A stretch of 64,000 bases of DNA, taken from assembly GCF_001426505.1 (NCBI RefSeq), contig NZ_LMEV01000020.1, forward strand, positions 343,910 to 407,909, in the 5' to 3' direction. Of the stretch, positions 1-8,088 are shown piece after piece; within the stretch, counting starts at the first letter, position 1, and each line of letters starts with the position of its first letter. This DNA comes from Variovorax sp. Root473. Lineage in GTDB: Bacteria; Pseudomonadota; Gammaproteobacteria; Burkholderiales; Burkholderiaceae_C. The notes under the pieces are model-generated. The model saw nothing but the letters and a program-made list of their open reading frames with translations. It was not told the DNA's origin and did not search any database. Both the position numbers and the translations under genes were made by a program.

Positions 1-466
1 CTGCCCGCATTGCAACGACTTCGAGCCCTCGCTCGAGGCCTGGGTCAAGGCAGCCCCGAAGGACGTGGCGTTCCGCCGCATCCCGGTGCCCTTCGTGGGC
101 AACGACGTCGAAGCCAAGCAGCGCCTGTACTTCACGCTCGAAGCCATGGGCAAGCTGGAGGAATACCACCCGAAGGTCTTCGCCGCCATCCATGCGCAGC
201 GCCAGAACCTGAACGGCGAAGCCAACATCCAGGCCTGGGCCGAGCGTGCCGGCCTCGATGGCGCCAAGTTCAAGGAAACCTTTGCGTCCTTCGGCGTGGC
301 CAGCAAGGCCCGCCGCGCCGCGCAGCAGACCGAGGCCTACAAGGTGGCCGGCGTGCCGGCCCTGGCCGTCGCAGGCCGCTGGTATGTCGACGGCGAAACC
401 GCCGGCAGCATGTCCAAGGTGCTGCAAGTGGCGACCTTCCTCATCGGCGAAGCCAAGAAGGGCTGA
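1..466 (+). CDS. dsbA: Thiol:disulfide interchange protein, DsbA family (5'-truncated)
   Basis: The window opens inside this gene. The first full codons, from base 2, read C-P-H-C, the active-site motif of DsbA-type oxidoreductases, so only the signal peptide and the first beta strand are missing. The remaining roughly 154 residues fit the helical insertion and the C-terminal thioredoxin half. The V-P-A-L-A-V stretch near base 355 matches the cis-proline loop (GVPALAV) of the fold. The family oxidises cysteine pairs of proteins entering the periplasm. The C-P-H-C sequence points to the oxidase rather than a reductase such as DsbC. A strong terminator follows at 502-522, so the gene ends its own transcript. 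The true start lies outside the window. Confidence 0.93.
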   Translation, partial: CPHCNDFEPSLEAWVKAAPKDVAFRRIPVPFVGNDVEAKQRLYFTLEAMGKLEEYHPKVFAAIHAQRQNLNGEANIQAWAERAGLDGAKFKETFASFGVASKARRAAQQTEAYKVAGVPALAVAGRWYVDGETAGSMSKVLQVATFLIGEAKKG

Positions 467-501
467 CCGCCCCGGCGACCTGCTTTCCGGTCGAATGCAA
501 G

Positions 502-522
502 GCCCGCTTCGGCGGGCTTTTT
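502..522 (+). terminator. Rho-independent terminator with UUCG tetraloop
   Basis: GCCCGC (502-507) pairs perfectly with GCGGGC (512-517) around a TTCG loop, followed by five T (518-522). This is an intrinsic terminator with an unusually stable tetraloop, 35 bases after the dsbA stop, and it insulates dsbA from lptA. Confidence 0.9.
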
Positions 523-534
523 CATTGGCGGCGG

Positions 535-562
535 TGGTCAATCACCGTCCCACGCATACAAT
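535..562 (+). promoter_or_regulatory. Possible sigma-70 promoter for lptA-lptB
   Basis: TACAAT (557-562) matches a -10 box at five of six positions. TGGTCA (535-540) is a weaker -35 with a 16-base spacer. It sits just after the dsbA terminator and puts a transcript start near 569, upstream of the ATG at 588. The in-frame ATG at 561 would overlap the -10, which argues for the downstream start. Inferred from sequence only. Confidence 0.4.
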
Positions 563-587
563 GTTTCAGAGCAAGTTTCGTGCCTTT

Positions 588-1307
588 ATGACATTGCCCT
601 CCATCCCCACATTCCCCACCCTTCGTCGCCTCGGCCGTCTCGCCGTCGGTGCGCTGTTGCTGGCCGGTGCCGCCTCGGGCGCCCTGGCAGAAACCGCCGA
701 CCGCACCAAGCCGATGAACATCGAGTCCGACTCGATGCGCTATGACGACCTGAAACAGACCAGCGTGTTCACCGGCAATGTGCTGGTCACGAAGGGCACG
801 ATCATCATCCGCGGTGCGCGGCTGGACGTGCGCCAGGATGCCGAGGGCTACCAGTACGGCGTGGTCACGGCCGCGCCCGGCAAGCTGGCCTATTACAAGC
901 AGAAGCGCAACGCCGGCGACGAGTGGATCGAGGGCGAGTCGGAAGTCATCGAGTACGACAGCCGCGCCGACAACGTCAAGTTCATCCGCCGCGCCGTCAT
1001 GCGCCGGCTGATCGGCGCCACGGCCAACGACGAGAGCAGCGGCGCACTGATCGTCTACGACCAGAGCAACGACACCTACACCGTCAACGGCTCCCTCGTG
1101 CCGCCGAACGCCGGCGTCTCGGCGGGCGGCGGTGGCCGCGTGAAGGCCATCCTCACGCCGAAGGCCGCCGCGGCACCCGCTGCCGGCGGATCGGCACCGG
1201 CAGCGGGCGGCAAGAAGCCCGCGGCCCCGGCGCCCACCCCCGCGCCCGGCGCCGGGCTGCGTCCGAGCACCACGCTCGGCGGCACCGAAGGGGAAGGGCG
1301 CAAGTGA
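588..1307 (+). CDS. lptA: LptA, periplasmic lipopolysaccharide transport bridge protein
   Basis: A 239-residue protein with an N-terminal signal peptide (basic L-R-R-L, a hydrophobic run, A-L-A cleavage near residue 33) followed by an OstA/LptA beta-jellyroll. Typical features are the early M-N-I-E-S-D segment, F-T-G-N-V-L-V-T-K-G and the Y-D-x-x-x-D-N-V-K repeat. LptA monomers form the periplasmic bridge that carries LPS from the LptBFGC complex to LptDE. The C-terminal 60 or so residues are rich in Ala, Pro and Gly and extend past the core fold, making the protein longer than the E. coli one. An upstream in-frame ATG at 561 would add nine residues. The stop overlaps the lptB start by GTGA. 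No lptC is visible here. Confidence 0.92.
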   Translation: MTLPSIPTFPTLRRLGRLAVGALLLAGAASGALAETADRTKPMNIESDSMRYDDLKQTSVFTGNVLVTKGTIIIRGARLDVRQDAEGYQYGVVTAAPGKLAYYKQKRNAGDEWIEGESEVIEYDSRADNVKFIRRAVMRRLIGATANDESSGALIVYDQSNDTYTVNGSLVPPNAGVSAGGGGRVKAILTPKAAAAPAAGGSAPAAGGKKPAAPAPTPAPGAGLRPSTTLGGTEGEGRK

Positions 1308-2098
1308 TCGAAGCCGCAGGAACCCAGACCGTCGATGGCCTCCCCGGCAGCCGCCTCGTGGCGCGCGGCCTCAAGAAGAGCTACGGCAGCCGCACGGTCG
1401 TGAAAGACGTCTCGCTCGATGTGCAGAAGGGCGAGGTCGTCGGACTGCTCGGCCCCAACGGCGCGGGCAAGACCACCTCGTTCTACATGATCGTCGGGCT
1501 GGTGCGCGCCGATGCCGGCGAGATCACCATCGACGGCGAGCCCATCGCCCACATGCCCATTCACCGCCGCGCGCGCATGGGCCTGAGCTACCTGCCGCAG
1601 GAAGCGTCGATCTTCCGCAAGCTCACGGTCGAGGAAAACGTGCGTGCCGTGCTTGAGCTGCAGCGCGAGCCCGACGCCAACGGCCGCATGGTGCCGTTGA
1701 CCAAGCAGCACACCGAAGAGCGCCTGGCCGACCTGCTGGCCGACCTGCGCGTGGACCACCTGCGCGATTCGCCTGCGCTCGCGCTGTCGGGCGGCGAGCG
1801 CCGCCGCGTCGAGATCGCGCGCGCGCTGGCCACGCAGCCGCGCTTCATCCTGCTGGACGAGCCCTTCGCCGGCATCGACCCGATCGCCGTGATCGAGATT
1901 CAGCGGATCATCAGTTTCCTGAAAGAGCGCGGCATCGGCGTGCTCATCACCGACCACAACGTGCGTGAGACGCTGGGCATCTGCGATCACGCGTTCATCA
2001 TCAGCGACGGGCACGTGCTGGCACAAGGCACACCCTCGGAGATCGTCGACAACGCCGAGGTACGCAGGGTGTACCTGGGCGAGCACTTCCGGATGTGA
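1304..2098 (+). CDS. lptB: LptB, ATPase of the LPS export ABC transporter
   Basis: A 264-residue ABC ATPase. Walker A (G-P-N-G-A-G-K-T) lies near residues 50-57, the signature L-S-G-G-E-R-R near 161, Walker B (I-L-L-D-E-P) near 181, and the switch His follows in T-D-H-N. The Y-L-P-Q-E-A-S-I-F Q-loop and F-A-G-I-D-P D-loop are typical of LptB. It powers LPS extraction from the inner membrane with LptFG, which are not in the window. The GTG start at 1304 overlaps the lptA stop and has a purine-rich ribosome site (GGGGAAGGG) just before it, implying coupled translation. Confidence 0.95.
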   Translation: MIEAAGTQTVDGLPGSRLVARGLKKSYGSRTVVKDVSLDVQKGEVVGLLGPNGAGKTTSFYMIVGLVRADAGEITIDGEPIAHMPIHRRARMGLSYLPQEASIFRKLTVEENVRAVLELQREPDANGRMVPLTKQHTEERLADLLADLRVDHLRDSPALALSGGERRRVEIARALATQPRFILLDEPFAGIDPIAVIEIQRIISFLKERGIGVLITDHNVRETLGICDHAFIISDGHVLAQGTPSEIVDNAEVRRVYLGEHFRM

Positions 2099-2192
2099 CC
2101 GTGCGGCGAGGGTCAAGGATCATCGTGGCCGCCGTCCGCGCGGAGCTTCCTCGCGGGGGCCGCCGCGCACGGCCGCCCGAAGCGGCCGGCCC

Positions 2193-2238
2193 GCCCCCGG
2201 TAGGGGGTTGGCGTAGCGCGAAGCGCGCAGCCTGGGGG
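2193..2238. repeat. Dispersed intergenic repeat, copy A
   Basis: A GC-rich element between lptB and rpoN: GCCCCCGG, AGGGGG, then GCG/GAAG/GCGC and AGCCTGGGGGG. A related copy at 31163-31215 has the same blocks in the same order (GCCCCCGG, AGGGGG, GAAG-GCGC, AGCCTGGGGG). I recall similar elements as common between genes in Comamonadaceae. Function unknown. Confidence 0.55.
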
Positions 2239-2252
2239 GGAGCCATTTCCTC

Positions 2253-3842
2253 ATGAAGCAAGGGCTGTCCCTTCGCGTCTCGCAGCATCTGGCGCTGACG
2301 CCACAGCTGCAGCAGTCGATCCGGCTTCTGCAGCTCTCCACGCTCGAACTGAGCCAGGAGGTGGAGCAGATGCTGGACGAGAACCCGTTCCTCGAGCGCA
2401 CCGCGGAAGAAGCGGCGCGCGAGGAGTTCGGGCTGGACACGGCCGACGCGCCCGTGCCGCGCGACGACGCGGGCGAGGGCGAGGCCGAGTTGGCGCCGTC
2501 CGCCGTCAGCACCGCCAGCACGTCCAGCGACACCACCACCTCGACCCCCGACAGCGACGGCCCCGCTGCCGAAATCGCCGAGCGCGAGCCCGACTGGGAA
2601 GGCGACGGCACCGTCGACATGGCGCCCGACGACAGCGAGTGGGGCAGCGATGCGCCCGCGCGCCAGAACAACCTGGGCGACGACGAGCGTGCCGACGCCA
2701 CCGAGCTCGCGCGCAGCCAGGAGTCGCTGCAGTCGTTCCTGCACCGCCAGGCGCTGAGCCTGCGGCTGAACGAAAACGACTGCGCCGCGCTGCGCTTCCT
2801 CATCGAATCGCTCAACGACGACGGCTACCTCGAAGACTCGCTGCCGGCACTGGCCTCGGGCCTGGCGGGCGACGACAACGACCAGTTCGACGACCTCGTG
2901 CACCACTTCCAGGTGGCGCTGGGCCTGCTGCAGAGCCTGGAGCCGGCCGGCGTCGGCGCGCGCGACCTCGGCGAATGCCTGAGCATCCAGCTGAAGGCGC
3001 TCGCCAGCGAAGACGAGACCGAGGCCGAAGCGCTCATCCGCAAGACCGCCATCGCGATCTGCAAGCAGCCGATGGAGCTGCTCGCGCGGCGCGACTTCAA
3101 GCGCCTGGCCACGCTCACGCGCACCAACGAAGACCTGGTGCGCTCGGCGCTGCAGATCATTGCGCGCCTGGAGCCCAAGCCGGGCCGCCGCTTTGTCGAC
3201 GTCGAACGCAACATCGTCATCCCCGATGTGATCGTCACCAAGACGGGCCGCGGCACAAATGTGAAGTTCCGCGTCATGCTCAATCCCGAGGTCATGCCGC
3301 GCCTGCGCGTGCACGACATCTACGCCGGCGCGCTCAAGTCGCACAAGGGCGAGGGCAGCCAGGCGCTGTCGCAGCGGCTGCAGGAGGCGCGCTGGTTCAT
3401 CAAGAACATCCAGCAGCGCTTCGACACCATCCTGCGCGTGAGCAACGCCATCGTCGAGCGGCAGAAGAGCTACTTCGTGCACGGCGAGCTGGCCATGCGC
3501 CCGCTGGTGCTGCGCGAGATCGCCGACGAGCTGGGCCTGCACGAGTCGACCATCTCGCGCGTGACCACCGCCAAGTACATGGCCACGCCCTTCGGCACGG
3601 TTGAGCTCAAGTACTTCTTCGGCTCGGCGCTGGGCACCGAGACGGGTGGCAATGCGTCGAGCACCGCGGTGCGCGCGCTGATCAAGCAGTTCGTGAGTTC
3701 CGAGAGCATCAAGAAGCCGCTGTCCGATAGCCAGATCTCCGAGATGCTGAAGGAGCAGGGCATCGAGTGCGCGCGCCGCACCGTCGCCAAGTACCGCGAA
3801 GCGCTGCGCATCGCACCCGCCAACCTGCGCAAGGCCCTGTAG
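2253..3842 (+). CDS. rpoN: RNA polymerase sigma-54 factor
   Basis: A 529-residue RpoN. Region I (residues 1-50) is the Gln/Leu-rich activator-response segment (S-Q-H-L-A-L-T-P-Q-L-Q-Q-S-I). Region II (about 60-160) is long and acidic. The core-binding region and helix-turn-helix follow (E-S-T-I-S-R-V near 420), and the RpoN box A-R-R-T-V-A-K-Y-R-E lies at 507-516. It directs transcription from -24/-12 promoters with AAA+ activators. It sits 154 bases after lptB, the usual betaproteobacterial order. The hpf/ptsN genes that often follow rpoN are absent; a phospholipase-D-like gene starts 10 bases later. Confidence 0.97.
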   Translation: MKQGLSLRVSQHLALTPQLQQSIRLLQLSTLELSQEVEQMLDENPFLERTAEEAAREEFGLDTADAPVPRDDAGEGEAELAPSAVSTASTSSDTTTSTPDSDGPAAEIAEREPDWEGDGTVDMAPDDSEWGSDAPARQNNLGDDERADATELARSQESLQSFLHRQALSLRLNENDCAALRFLIESLNDDGYLEDSLPALASGLAGDDNDQFDDLVHHFQVALGLLQSLEPAGVGARDLGECLSIQLKALASEDETEAEALIRKTAIAICKQPMELLARRDFKRLATLTRTNEDLVRSALQIIARLEPKPGRRFVDVERNIVIPDVIVTKTGRGTNVKFRVMLNPEVMPRLRVHDIYAGALKSHKGEGSQALSQRLQEARWFIKNIQQRFDTILRVSNAIVERQKSYFVHGELAMRPLVLREIADELGLHESTISRVTTAKYMATPFGTVELKYFFGSALGTETGGNASSTAVRALIKQFVSSESIKKPLSDSQISEMLKEQGIECARRTVAKYREALRIAPANLRKAL

Positions 3843-3852
3843 AAAGTCCACG

Positions 3853-5469
3853 ATGACCCGTCGCCTGCTGTCGCGCTGGGGGCATTGGGTCTTCGCCCTC
3901 GTGGCTGCATCGCTGTTCGCCGGCTGTGCCACCTTGCCCGACGACGCACCGCGCCCGCCCACGAAAACGATCGCCGTCTCGGCCGACACCGTGCTCGGCA
4001 AGATCGCGCTGGCCTCGCAGCCCGACCCCGACCTCAGCGGCTTTCGCCTGATGCCCGGCGGTGACTTCGCCTTCGACACGCGGCTGCAGCTGGCGCGCCG
4101 CGCGCAGCGCACGCTCGACGTGCAGTACTACCAGATCGAGAACGACGAGACCGGCCGCTACCTGCTGCGCACCCTGCGCGATGCGGCGCAACGCGGCGTG
4201 CGCGTGCGCCTGTTGATGGACGACCTGTACACCTCGGGCGAAGACGAACTGCTGCTCGGCCTGGCCGCCACGCCGAACGTGGAGCTGCGCCTGTTCAACC
4301 CGTTCCCGGCGGGGCGCGGCAGCCTGCTCAAGCGCTTCACCGCGTCGCTTTTCGACTTCAGCCGCGTCAACCGCCGCATGCACAACAAGCTGTTCATCGC
4401 CGACGGTGCGATGGCGGTGGCGGGCGGGCGCAACATCGGCAACCAGTACTTCCGCCGCACCACCGGCCCGAACTTCATCGACCTGGACACCTTCGTCACG
4501 GGCGCGCTGATCCCACGCCTGGGCGTGCTGTTCGACCAGTACTGGAACAGCCCGCACGTGCGCCCGATCGGCGCGGTCGTGCACACCGACCTGCCGCGCG
4601 AAGAACTGCAGCGCCGCTTCGACGTCGCCACCGGCCCCGACACCACGCCGCCGCCGCCCAGGCCCGCACCCAACGACCTGCTCGGCTACAGCCCCGTGGC
4701 CGACGACCTCGACGCCGGCAAGCTGGGCCTCATCTGGACCACCGCCGAGGCGTATGCCGATTCGCCCGACCGCGTGATCGGCAAGACCGCGTCGTACGGC
4801 GGCGTGCCGCTGCTCGACGTGGACAGCGTGCGCTACAACGTGGTCGAGCAGATGCGCCGCGCGCGCAGCGAGGTGACGCTGGTCTCGCCCTACCTGATCC
4901 CGGGCGCGTCGGGGCTGGAGGTGATGCGCGAGATCCGCGGGCGCAACGTGAAGATCAGCGTGGTCACCAACTCGCTCGCCGCCACCGACGAGCCGCTGGT
5001 GCACACCGCCTACCGCCGCTACCGCGCCGACATGCTGGCGCTGGGCGCCGAGCTGCACGAGCTGAGTTCCGCGCGCACGCGGCGCAGCGTGCGGCTGGGT
5101 TTGTTCGGCACGTCGGTGGGGCGGCTGCACGCCAAGTCGGCGGTGATCGACCAGCGCATCCTGTTCGTCGGCTCGATGAATTTCGACCCGCGCTCCGAGG
5201 TCCACAACACCGAGATCGGCCTGTTCATCCGCAGCCCGGAGATGGCGCAGCAGACCCTGAAACTGCTCGACGTGCTCAAGCAGCAGGGCGCCTACCGGCT
5301 GCGGTTTGCCGAAGGCAGCGACGCAGGCGCAGCGGGTTCGCGGCGCATCGAATGGGTCAGCGAGGAAGGCGGCAAGACCACCGTGCTGCACGAAGAGCCC
5401 GACTCGGGCTTCTGGGACCGCACCATGCTCGAGCTGCTGGCGCCACTCACGCCGGAGAGCCTGCTGTAG
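3853..5469 (+). CDS. Phospholipase D family lipoprotein (cardiolipin synthase C-like)
   Basis: A 538-residue protein with a lipoprotein signal (hydrophobic run, then F-A-G-C with Cys25) and two HKD motifs. The first is H-N-K-x4-D at about residue 177 followed by A-G-G-R-N-I-G; the second is H-A-K-x4-D at about residue 426 followed by G-S-M-N-F-D. Two HKD motifs form one phosphatidyl-transfer site. Bacterial members close in size are cardiolipin synthases of the ClsC/YmdC type, though other phospholipases D share the motifs. The lipobox suggests anchoring on the periplasmic side, unlike cytoplasmic-facing ClsA. It lies 10 bases after rpoN and may share its transcript. Confidence 0.85.
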   Translation: MTRRLLSRWGHWVFALVAASLFAGCATLPDDAPRPPTKTIAVSADTVLGKIALASQPDPDLSGFRLMPGGDFAFDTRLQLARRAQRTLDVQYYQIENDETGRYLLRTLRDAAQRGVRVRLLMDDLYTSGEDELLLGLAATPNVELRLFNPFPAGRGSLLKRFTASLFDFSRVNRRMHNKLFIADGAMAVAGGRNIGNQYFRRTTGPNFIDLDTFVTGALIPRLGVLFDQYWNSPHVRPIGAVVHTDLPREELQRRFDVATGPDTTPPPPRPAPNDLLGYSPVADDLDAGKLGLIWTTAEAYADSPDRVIGKTASYGGVPLLDVDSVRYNVVEQMRRARSEVTLVSPYLIPGASGLEVMREIRGRNVKISVVTNSLAATDEPLVHTAYRRYRADMLALGAELHELSSARTRRSVRLGLFGTSVGRLHAKSAVIDQRILFVGSMNFDPRSEVHNTEIGLFIRSPEMAQQTLKLLDVLKQQGAYRLRFAEGSDAGAAGSRRIEWVSEEGGKTTVLHEEPDSGFWDRTMLELLAPLTPESLL

Positions 5470-5473
5470 CTCC

Positions 5474-6118
5474 TCAGGTGCCGCGCACCGCGGACCACAC
5501 GAGCCGCAGGCCCAGCAGCCCCATCACGCCGCCGGCCGCGCGGTCGATCCAGGTCTTGTAGCGCAGGTAGGCCGCGCGCGGCGCAGCCGAAGACAGCGCC
5601 AGCGCAACGACCGCGTACCAGCCCGTCTCGATGCAGAAGATCACGGCCGGCACCGCGAGCGCCAGCACCAGCGGCACCTCGCGTGGCAAAAAGGCCGCGA
5701 AGATGCTCGCGTACACCACCGCCGTCTTCGGGTTGCTGACCTGCGTGGCCAGCCCGAGCAGGAAGGTGCGTCCGCTGCGGCCCTGGCTGCGGGGCGAGGC
5801 GTCCGTGTCGGGCGTGATCGCGAGCGGCTGGCGCGCGCCGCGCCAGATGCGAAAACCCAGGTAGATCAGGTACGCGCCGCCGAAGGCCTTGATCGCGAGG
5901 TACAGCCCCGGCACGGCAAGGAACGCCGCCTGCAGCCCGGCCAGCGCGGCGATGGAGAACGCCAGCCCGCCAGCGCCCATGCCCAGCGCCGCCGCGAGCC
6001 CGTCGCTGCGCGAGGCCACGGCCGTGCGCGCCACCATCACGAAGCTCGGGCCGGGGCTCATCGCGCCGACGGCCATGGCGCCGGCGATGCCGATCAGGGA
6101 AAGGGTGGTGTCCATCAT
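5474..6118 (-). CDS. LysE/RhtB family amino-acid exporter
   Basis: A 214-residue membrane protein with about six hydrophobic segments. The first contains the family hallmark G-A-M-S-P-G-P-S-F, with further conserved stretches G-G-A-Y-L-I-Y-L-G near residue 70 and N-P-K-T-A-V near 140. LysE/RhtB proteins export amino acids or homoserine lactone-type metabolites, and the substrate cannot be read from sequence. It is the last gene of a leftward run (cytochrome b561, two YceI proteins, LysE), with 22 bases between it and the upstream yceI. It converges on the phospholipase-D-like gene with a 4-base gap. Confidence 0.9.
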   Translation of the reverse strand: MMDTTLSLIGIAGAMAVGAMSPGPSFVMVARTAVASRSDGLAAALGMGAGGLAFSIAALAGLQAAFLAVPGLYLAIKAFGGAYLIYLGFRIWRGARQPLAITPDTDASPRSQGRSGRTFLLGLATQVSNPKTAVVYASIFAAFLPREVPLVLALAVPAVIFCIETGWYAVVALALSSAAPRAAYLRYKTWIDRAAGGVMGLLGLRLVWSAVRGT

Positions 6119-6140
6119 CGCGTGGCTCCTGGCGTCGTCG

Positions 6141-6776
6141 TCATTGCTGCACGTTCACGGCTTCGACCTGCACCAGCAGCTTCACCTTGTTCTCGAAGCC
6201 GAAGTTCAGGCCCCAGGTGATGCCCCAGTCGCTGCGCTGCACGGTGGCCTCGAAGTCGCCGCCGCAGACCTGGCGGTTGATCAGCGGATTCAGGTAGCAG
6301 TTGAAGCGCACGGCCTTCAGCGTCACCGGCCTGGTCTGGCCCATGAGCGTGAGCGTGCCGGGCACGTCGGTCACCTTGTCGCCGCTGAAGTCGATGCGCT
6401 CGGCCACGAAGCGGCCGGTGGGGAATTCGGCCACGTTGAAGAAATCCTTGCTCTGCACGTGGCGGTTGAGCAGGTCGACGCCGGTGTTGATGGAGCTGAT
6501 GTCCATCGTGATGTCGACCTTGCCGCTGGCGCCGGTGCCGTCGATCTGCACCGAGCCGTCCTTGGTGCTGAAGCGCCCGCGGTTGGTGGTGGTGCCGTAG
6601 TGGCCCATCTCGTACATGACGAAGGTGTGGGTCGGGTCGATCACGTAGCTGGCATTTTTGGCCGGCCCGCCCGCGGGCTTGGCGGCCAGCGGCGGCGCCG
6701 TGTATTCCTGGGCCGTGCTGGCCAGGGGCAGGGCCGCACCCACGCAGAAGGCCGCGGCAAAGAGGAGCTTGTTCAT
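6141..6776 (-). CDS. YceI family periplasmic protein (first of two)
   Basis: A 211-residue protein with a Sec signal peptide (M-N-K-L-L-F, hydrophobic run, S-T-A-Q) and a YceI lipocalin-like barrel. Typical are Y-V-I-D-P-T-H-T near residue 45, the D-I-S-S-I-N-T segment and the F-P-T-G-R-F strand. YceI proteins bind long isoprenoid or amide lipids in the periplasm. A short Gly/Pro/Ala-rich spacer separates signal and domain. C-Y-L-N-P-L-I-N-R-Q-V-C-G-G gives a Cys pair that could form a disulfide. An in-frame ATG at 6800 would add eight residues; neither start has a clear ribosome site. It is paralogous to the next gene upstream. Confidence 0.88.
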   Translation of the reverse strand: MNKLLFAAAFCVGAALPLASTAQEYTAPPLAAKPAGGPAKNASYVIDPTHTFVMYEMGHYGTTTNRGRFSTKDGSVQIDGTGASGKVDITMDISSINTGVDLLNRHVQSKDFFNVAEFPTGRFVAERIDFSGDKVTDVPGTLTLMGQTRPVTLKAVRFNCYLNPLINRQVCGGDFEATVQRSDWGITWGLNFGFENKVKLLVQVEAVNVQQ

Positions 6777-6817
6777 GGCGGAAGAAGAAGAAGGATGCAT
6801 GGAAAAGGGAATCGTCG

Positions 6818-7399
6818 TCACAGCGGCCCGAGGCCCGCGAGCGTCAGCTTGAAGCGCACCTGCACCTCGTTGCCGACCACCGAGGTGTCGGTCCATTCGC
6901 CGTCGCCCACCTTGTAGTCGAGCCGCTGGATGGTGAGCGTGCCCGTGGCGACCGAATAGGCGCCGCCCGACGACGTGAGGCTCACCGGCACCGTCACGGC
7001 CTTGCTGACGCCCTTGATGGTGAGCTTGCCGGCCATCTCGAAGCGGCCCTCGCCCAGCGCCTTGATGGCGCTCGAACGGAAGCTGGCCTGCGGGAAATGC
7101 GCGGTGTCGAACCAGGTCGGCTTGGGCAGCTCGGCATCGCTCATCGGAATGCCGAAGCCGGCGCTGGCGGTGTCGATCTGCAGCACCACCGAGCCGCCCT
7201 CGGGTTTCTTCGGGTCGAAGGCGACCTGCGCGTCGAAACGCTTGAAGCTGCCTTCGACCGGCACGCCCATCTGCTTGCTGACGAAGGCAATCTGGCTCTT
7301 CTCGGGCACCAGCTTGGCGGTGGCCGGCATCGGCTCGGCCGCGGCGTGCAGCGCGAGGCCGAGGAGGGTTGCGCCGGCCCACAAAAGACGCGTCGTCAT
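6818..7399 (-). CDS. YceI family periplasmic protein (second of two)
   Basis: A 193-residue protein with a signal peptide ending A-A-A-E and a YceI domain starting K-S-Q-I-A-F-V. It keeps the D-T-A-S-A-G-F-G and F-P-Q-A-S-F-R-S segments seen in other YceI proteins. It is clearly diverged from the neighbouring YceI at 6141-6776, so this is an old duplication or separate recruitment. The start overlaps the stop of the cytochrome b561 gene by ATGA, so the two are translationally coupled. The b561-YceI pairing recurs in proteobacteria; known family logic links YceI to lipid-quinone binding, but the role here is inference. Confidence 0.88.
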   Translation of the reverse strand: MTTRLLWAGATLLGLALHAAAEPMPATAKLVPEKSQIAFVSKQMGVPVEGSFKRFDAQVAFDPKKPEGGSVVLQIDTASAGFGIPMSDAELPKPTWFDTAHFPQASFRSSAIKALGEGRFEMAGKLTIKGVSKAVTVPVSLTSSGGAYSVATGTLTIQRLDYKVGDGEWTDTSVVGNEVQVRFKLTLAGLGPL

Positions 7400-8007
7400 C
7401 CGGCGGATTCCTTGCGTGGCGCGGGCCACATGCGTTGCAACAGACCGTCGCGGTCGATCCAGTGGTGCTTGAGCGCCGCCGCCACGTGCAGCAGCGTGAC
7501 GCCGGCCAGCAGGTAGGCGCTGCGCTGGTGCAGCGGCTTGAGCACGGCCTCGGCGAAGTCCTTGTCGACCGCCACCAGGTCGGGCAGCGGCAGCAGGCCG
7601 AACCACACGACCGGCACACCCATGCCCGCGCTGTAGGCCCAGCCGAACAGCGGGACCGCGAAGAACAGCAGGTACATCAGCGCATGGCTGATGCGGTGCG
7701 CGGCCCGCTGCCAGGCCGGCATGGCAGCCAGCACCCGCGCCGACAGCGGCGGCGGGCGGTGCGTGAGGCGCCACAGCAGCCGCAGCGCGGACAGCAGGAG
7801 GATGGTGATGCCGGCCCACTTGTGCCAGCTGTAGAGCTTCAGGCGCTGGGGCGAGAAGGGCAGGCCCGTCATGTAGAGCCCGACGCCGAGCGAGCCGACG
7901 ATCATCGCCGCGAGCAGCCAGTGCAGTGCCATCGCGACCCGCCCGTAGCGGGGCTCGCGCAGGGCGACGGCGCCAACGGAAGGAGTGGGAAGGGGTTCGG
8001 CGGGCAT
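7396..8007 (-). CDS. Cytochrome b561 family membrane protein
   Basis: A 203-residue four-helix membrane protein. Haem-ligand candidates are the His residues in A-L-H-W in the first helix, S-W-H-K-W in the second, and H-x2-S-H-A together with L-L-H-V in the last two. Bacterial cytochrome b561 moves electrons between quinol and periplasmic or membrane acceptors. The product ends in a short basic tail and overlaps the following yceI by ATGA. The ATG at 8007 gives a short Pro-rich leader before R-Y-G-R-V-A-M-A-L-H-W; an upstream in-frame start at 8058 is possible but adds only low-complexity residues. It heads the leftward b561-YceI-YceI-LysE run. Confidence 0.88.
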   Translation of the reverse strand: MPAEPLPTPSVGAVALREPRYGRVAMALHWLLAAMIVGSLGVGLYMTGLPFSPQRLKLYSWHKWAGITILLLSALRLLWRLTHRPPPLSARVLAAMPAWQRAAHRISHALMYLLFFAVPLFGWAYSAGMGVPVVWFGLLPLPDLVAVDKDFAEAVLKPLHQRSAYLLAGVTLLHVAAALKHHWIDRDGLLQRMWPAPRKESAG

Positions 8008-8088
8008 CGGGCAGGGGCGGCGGCCTGTGCGCGGAGCATAGCTCGGAAGCGATGACACCGCAGCGGGGCCGGCCCGCGCCGAGGGCCG

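Noticed and set aside
2001..4112. A 703-residue open frame on the minus strand opposite lptB, rpoN and the PLD gene
   Set aside because: It is a high-GC shadow: composition is Arg/Ala/Gln/Leu-rich with no family pattern, and the plus strand carries well-recognised genes throughout.
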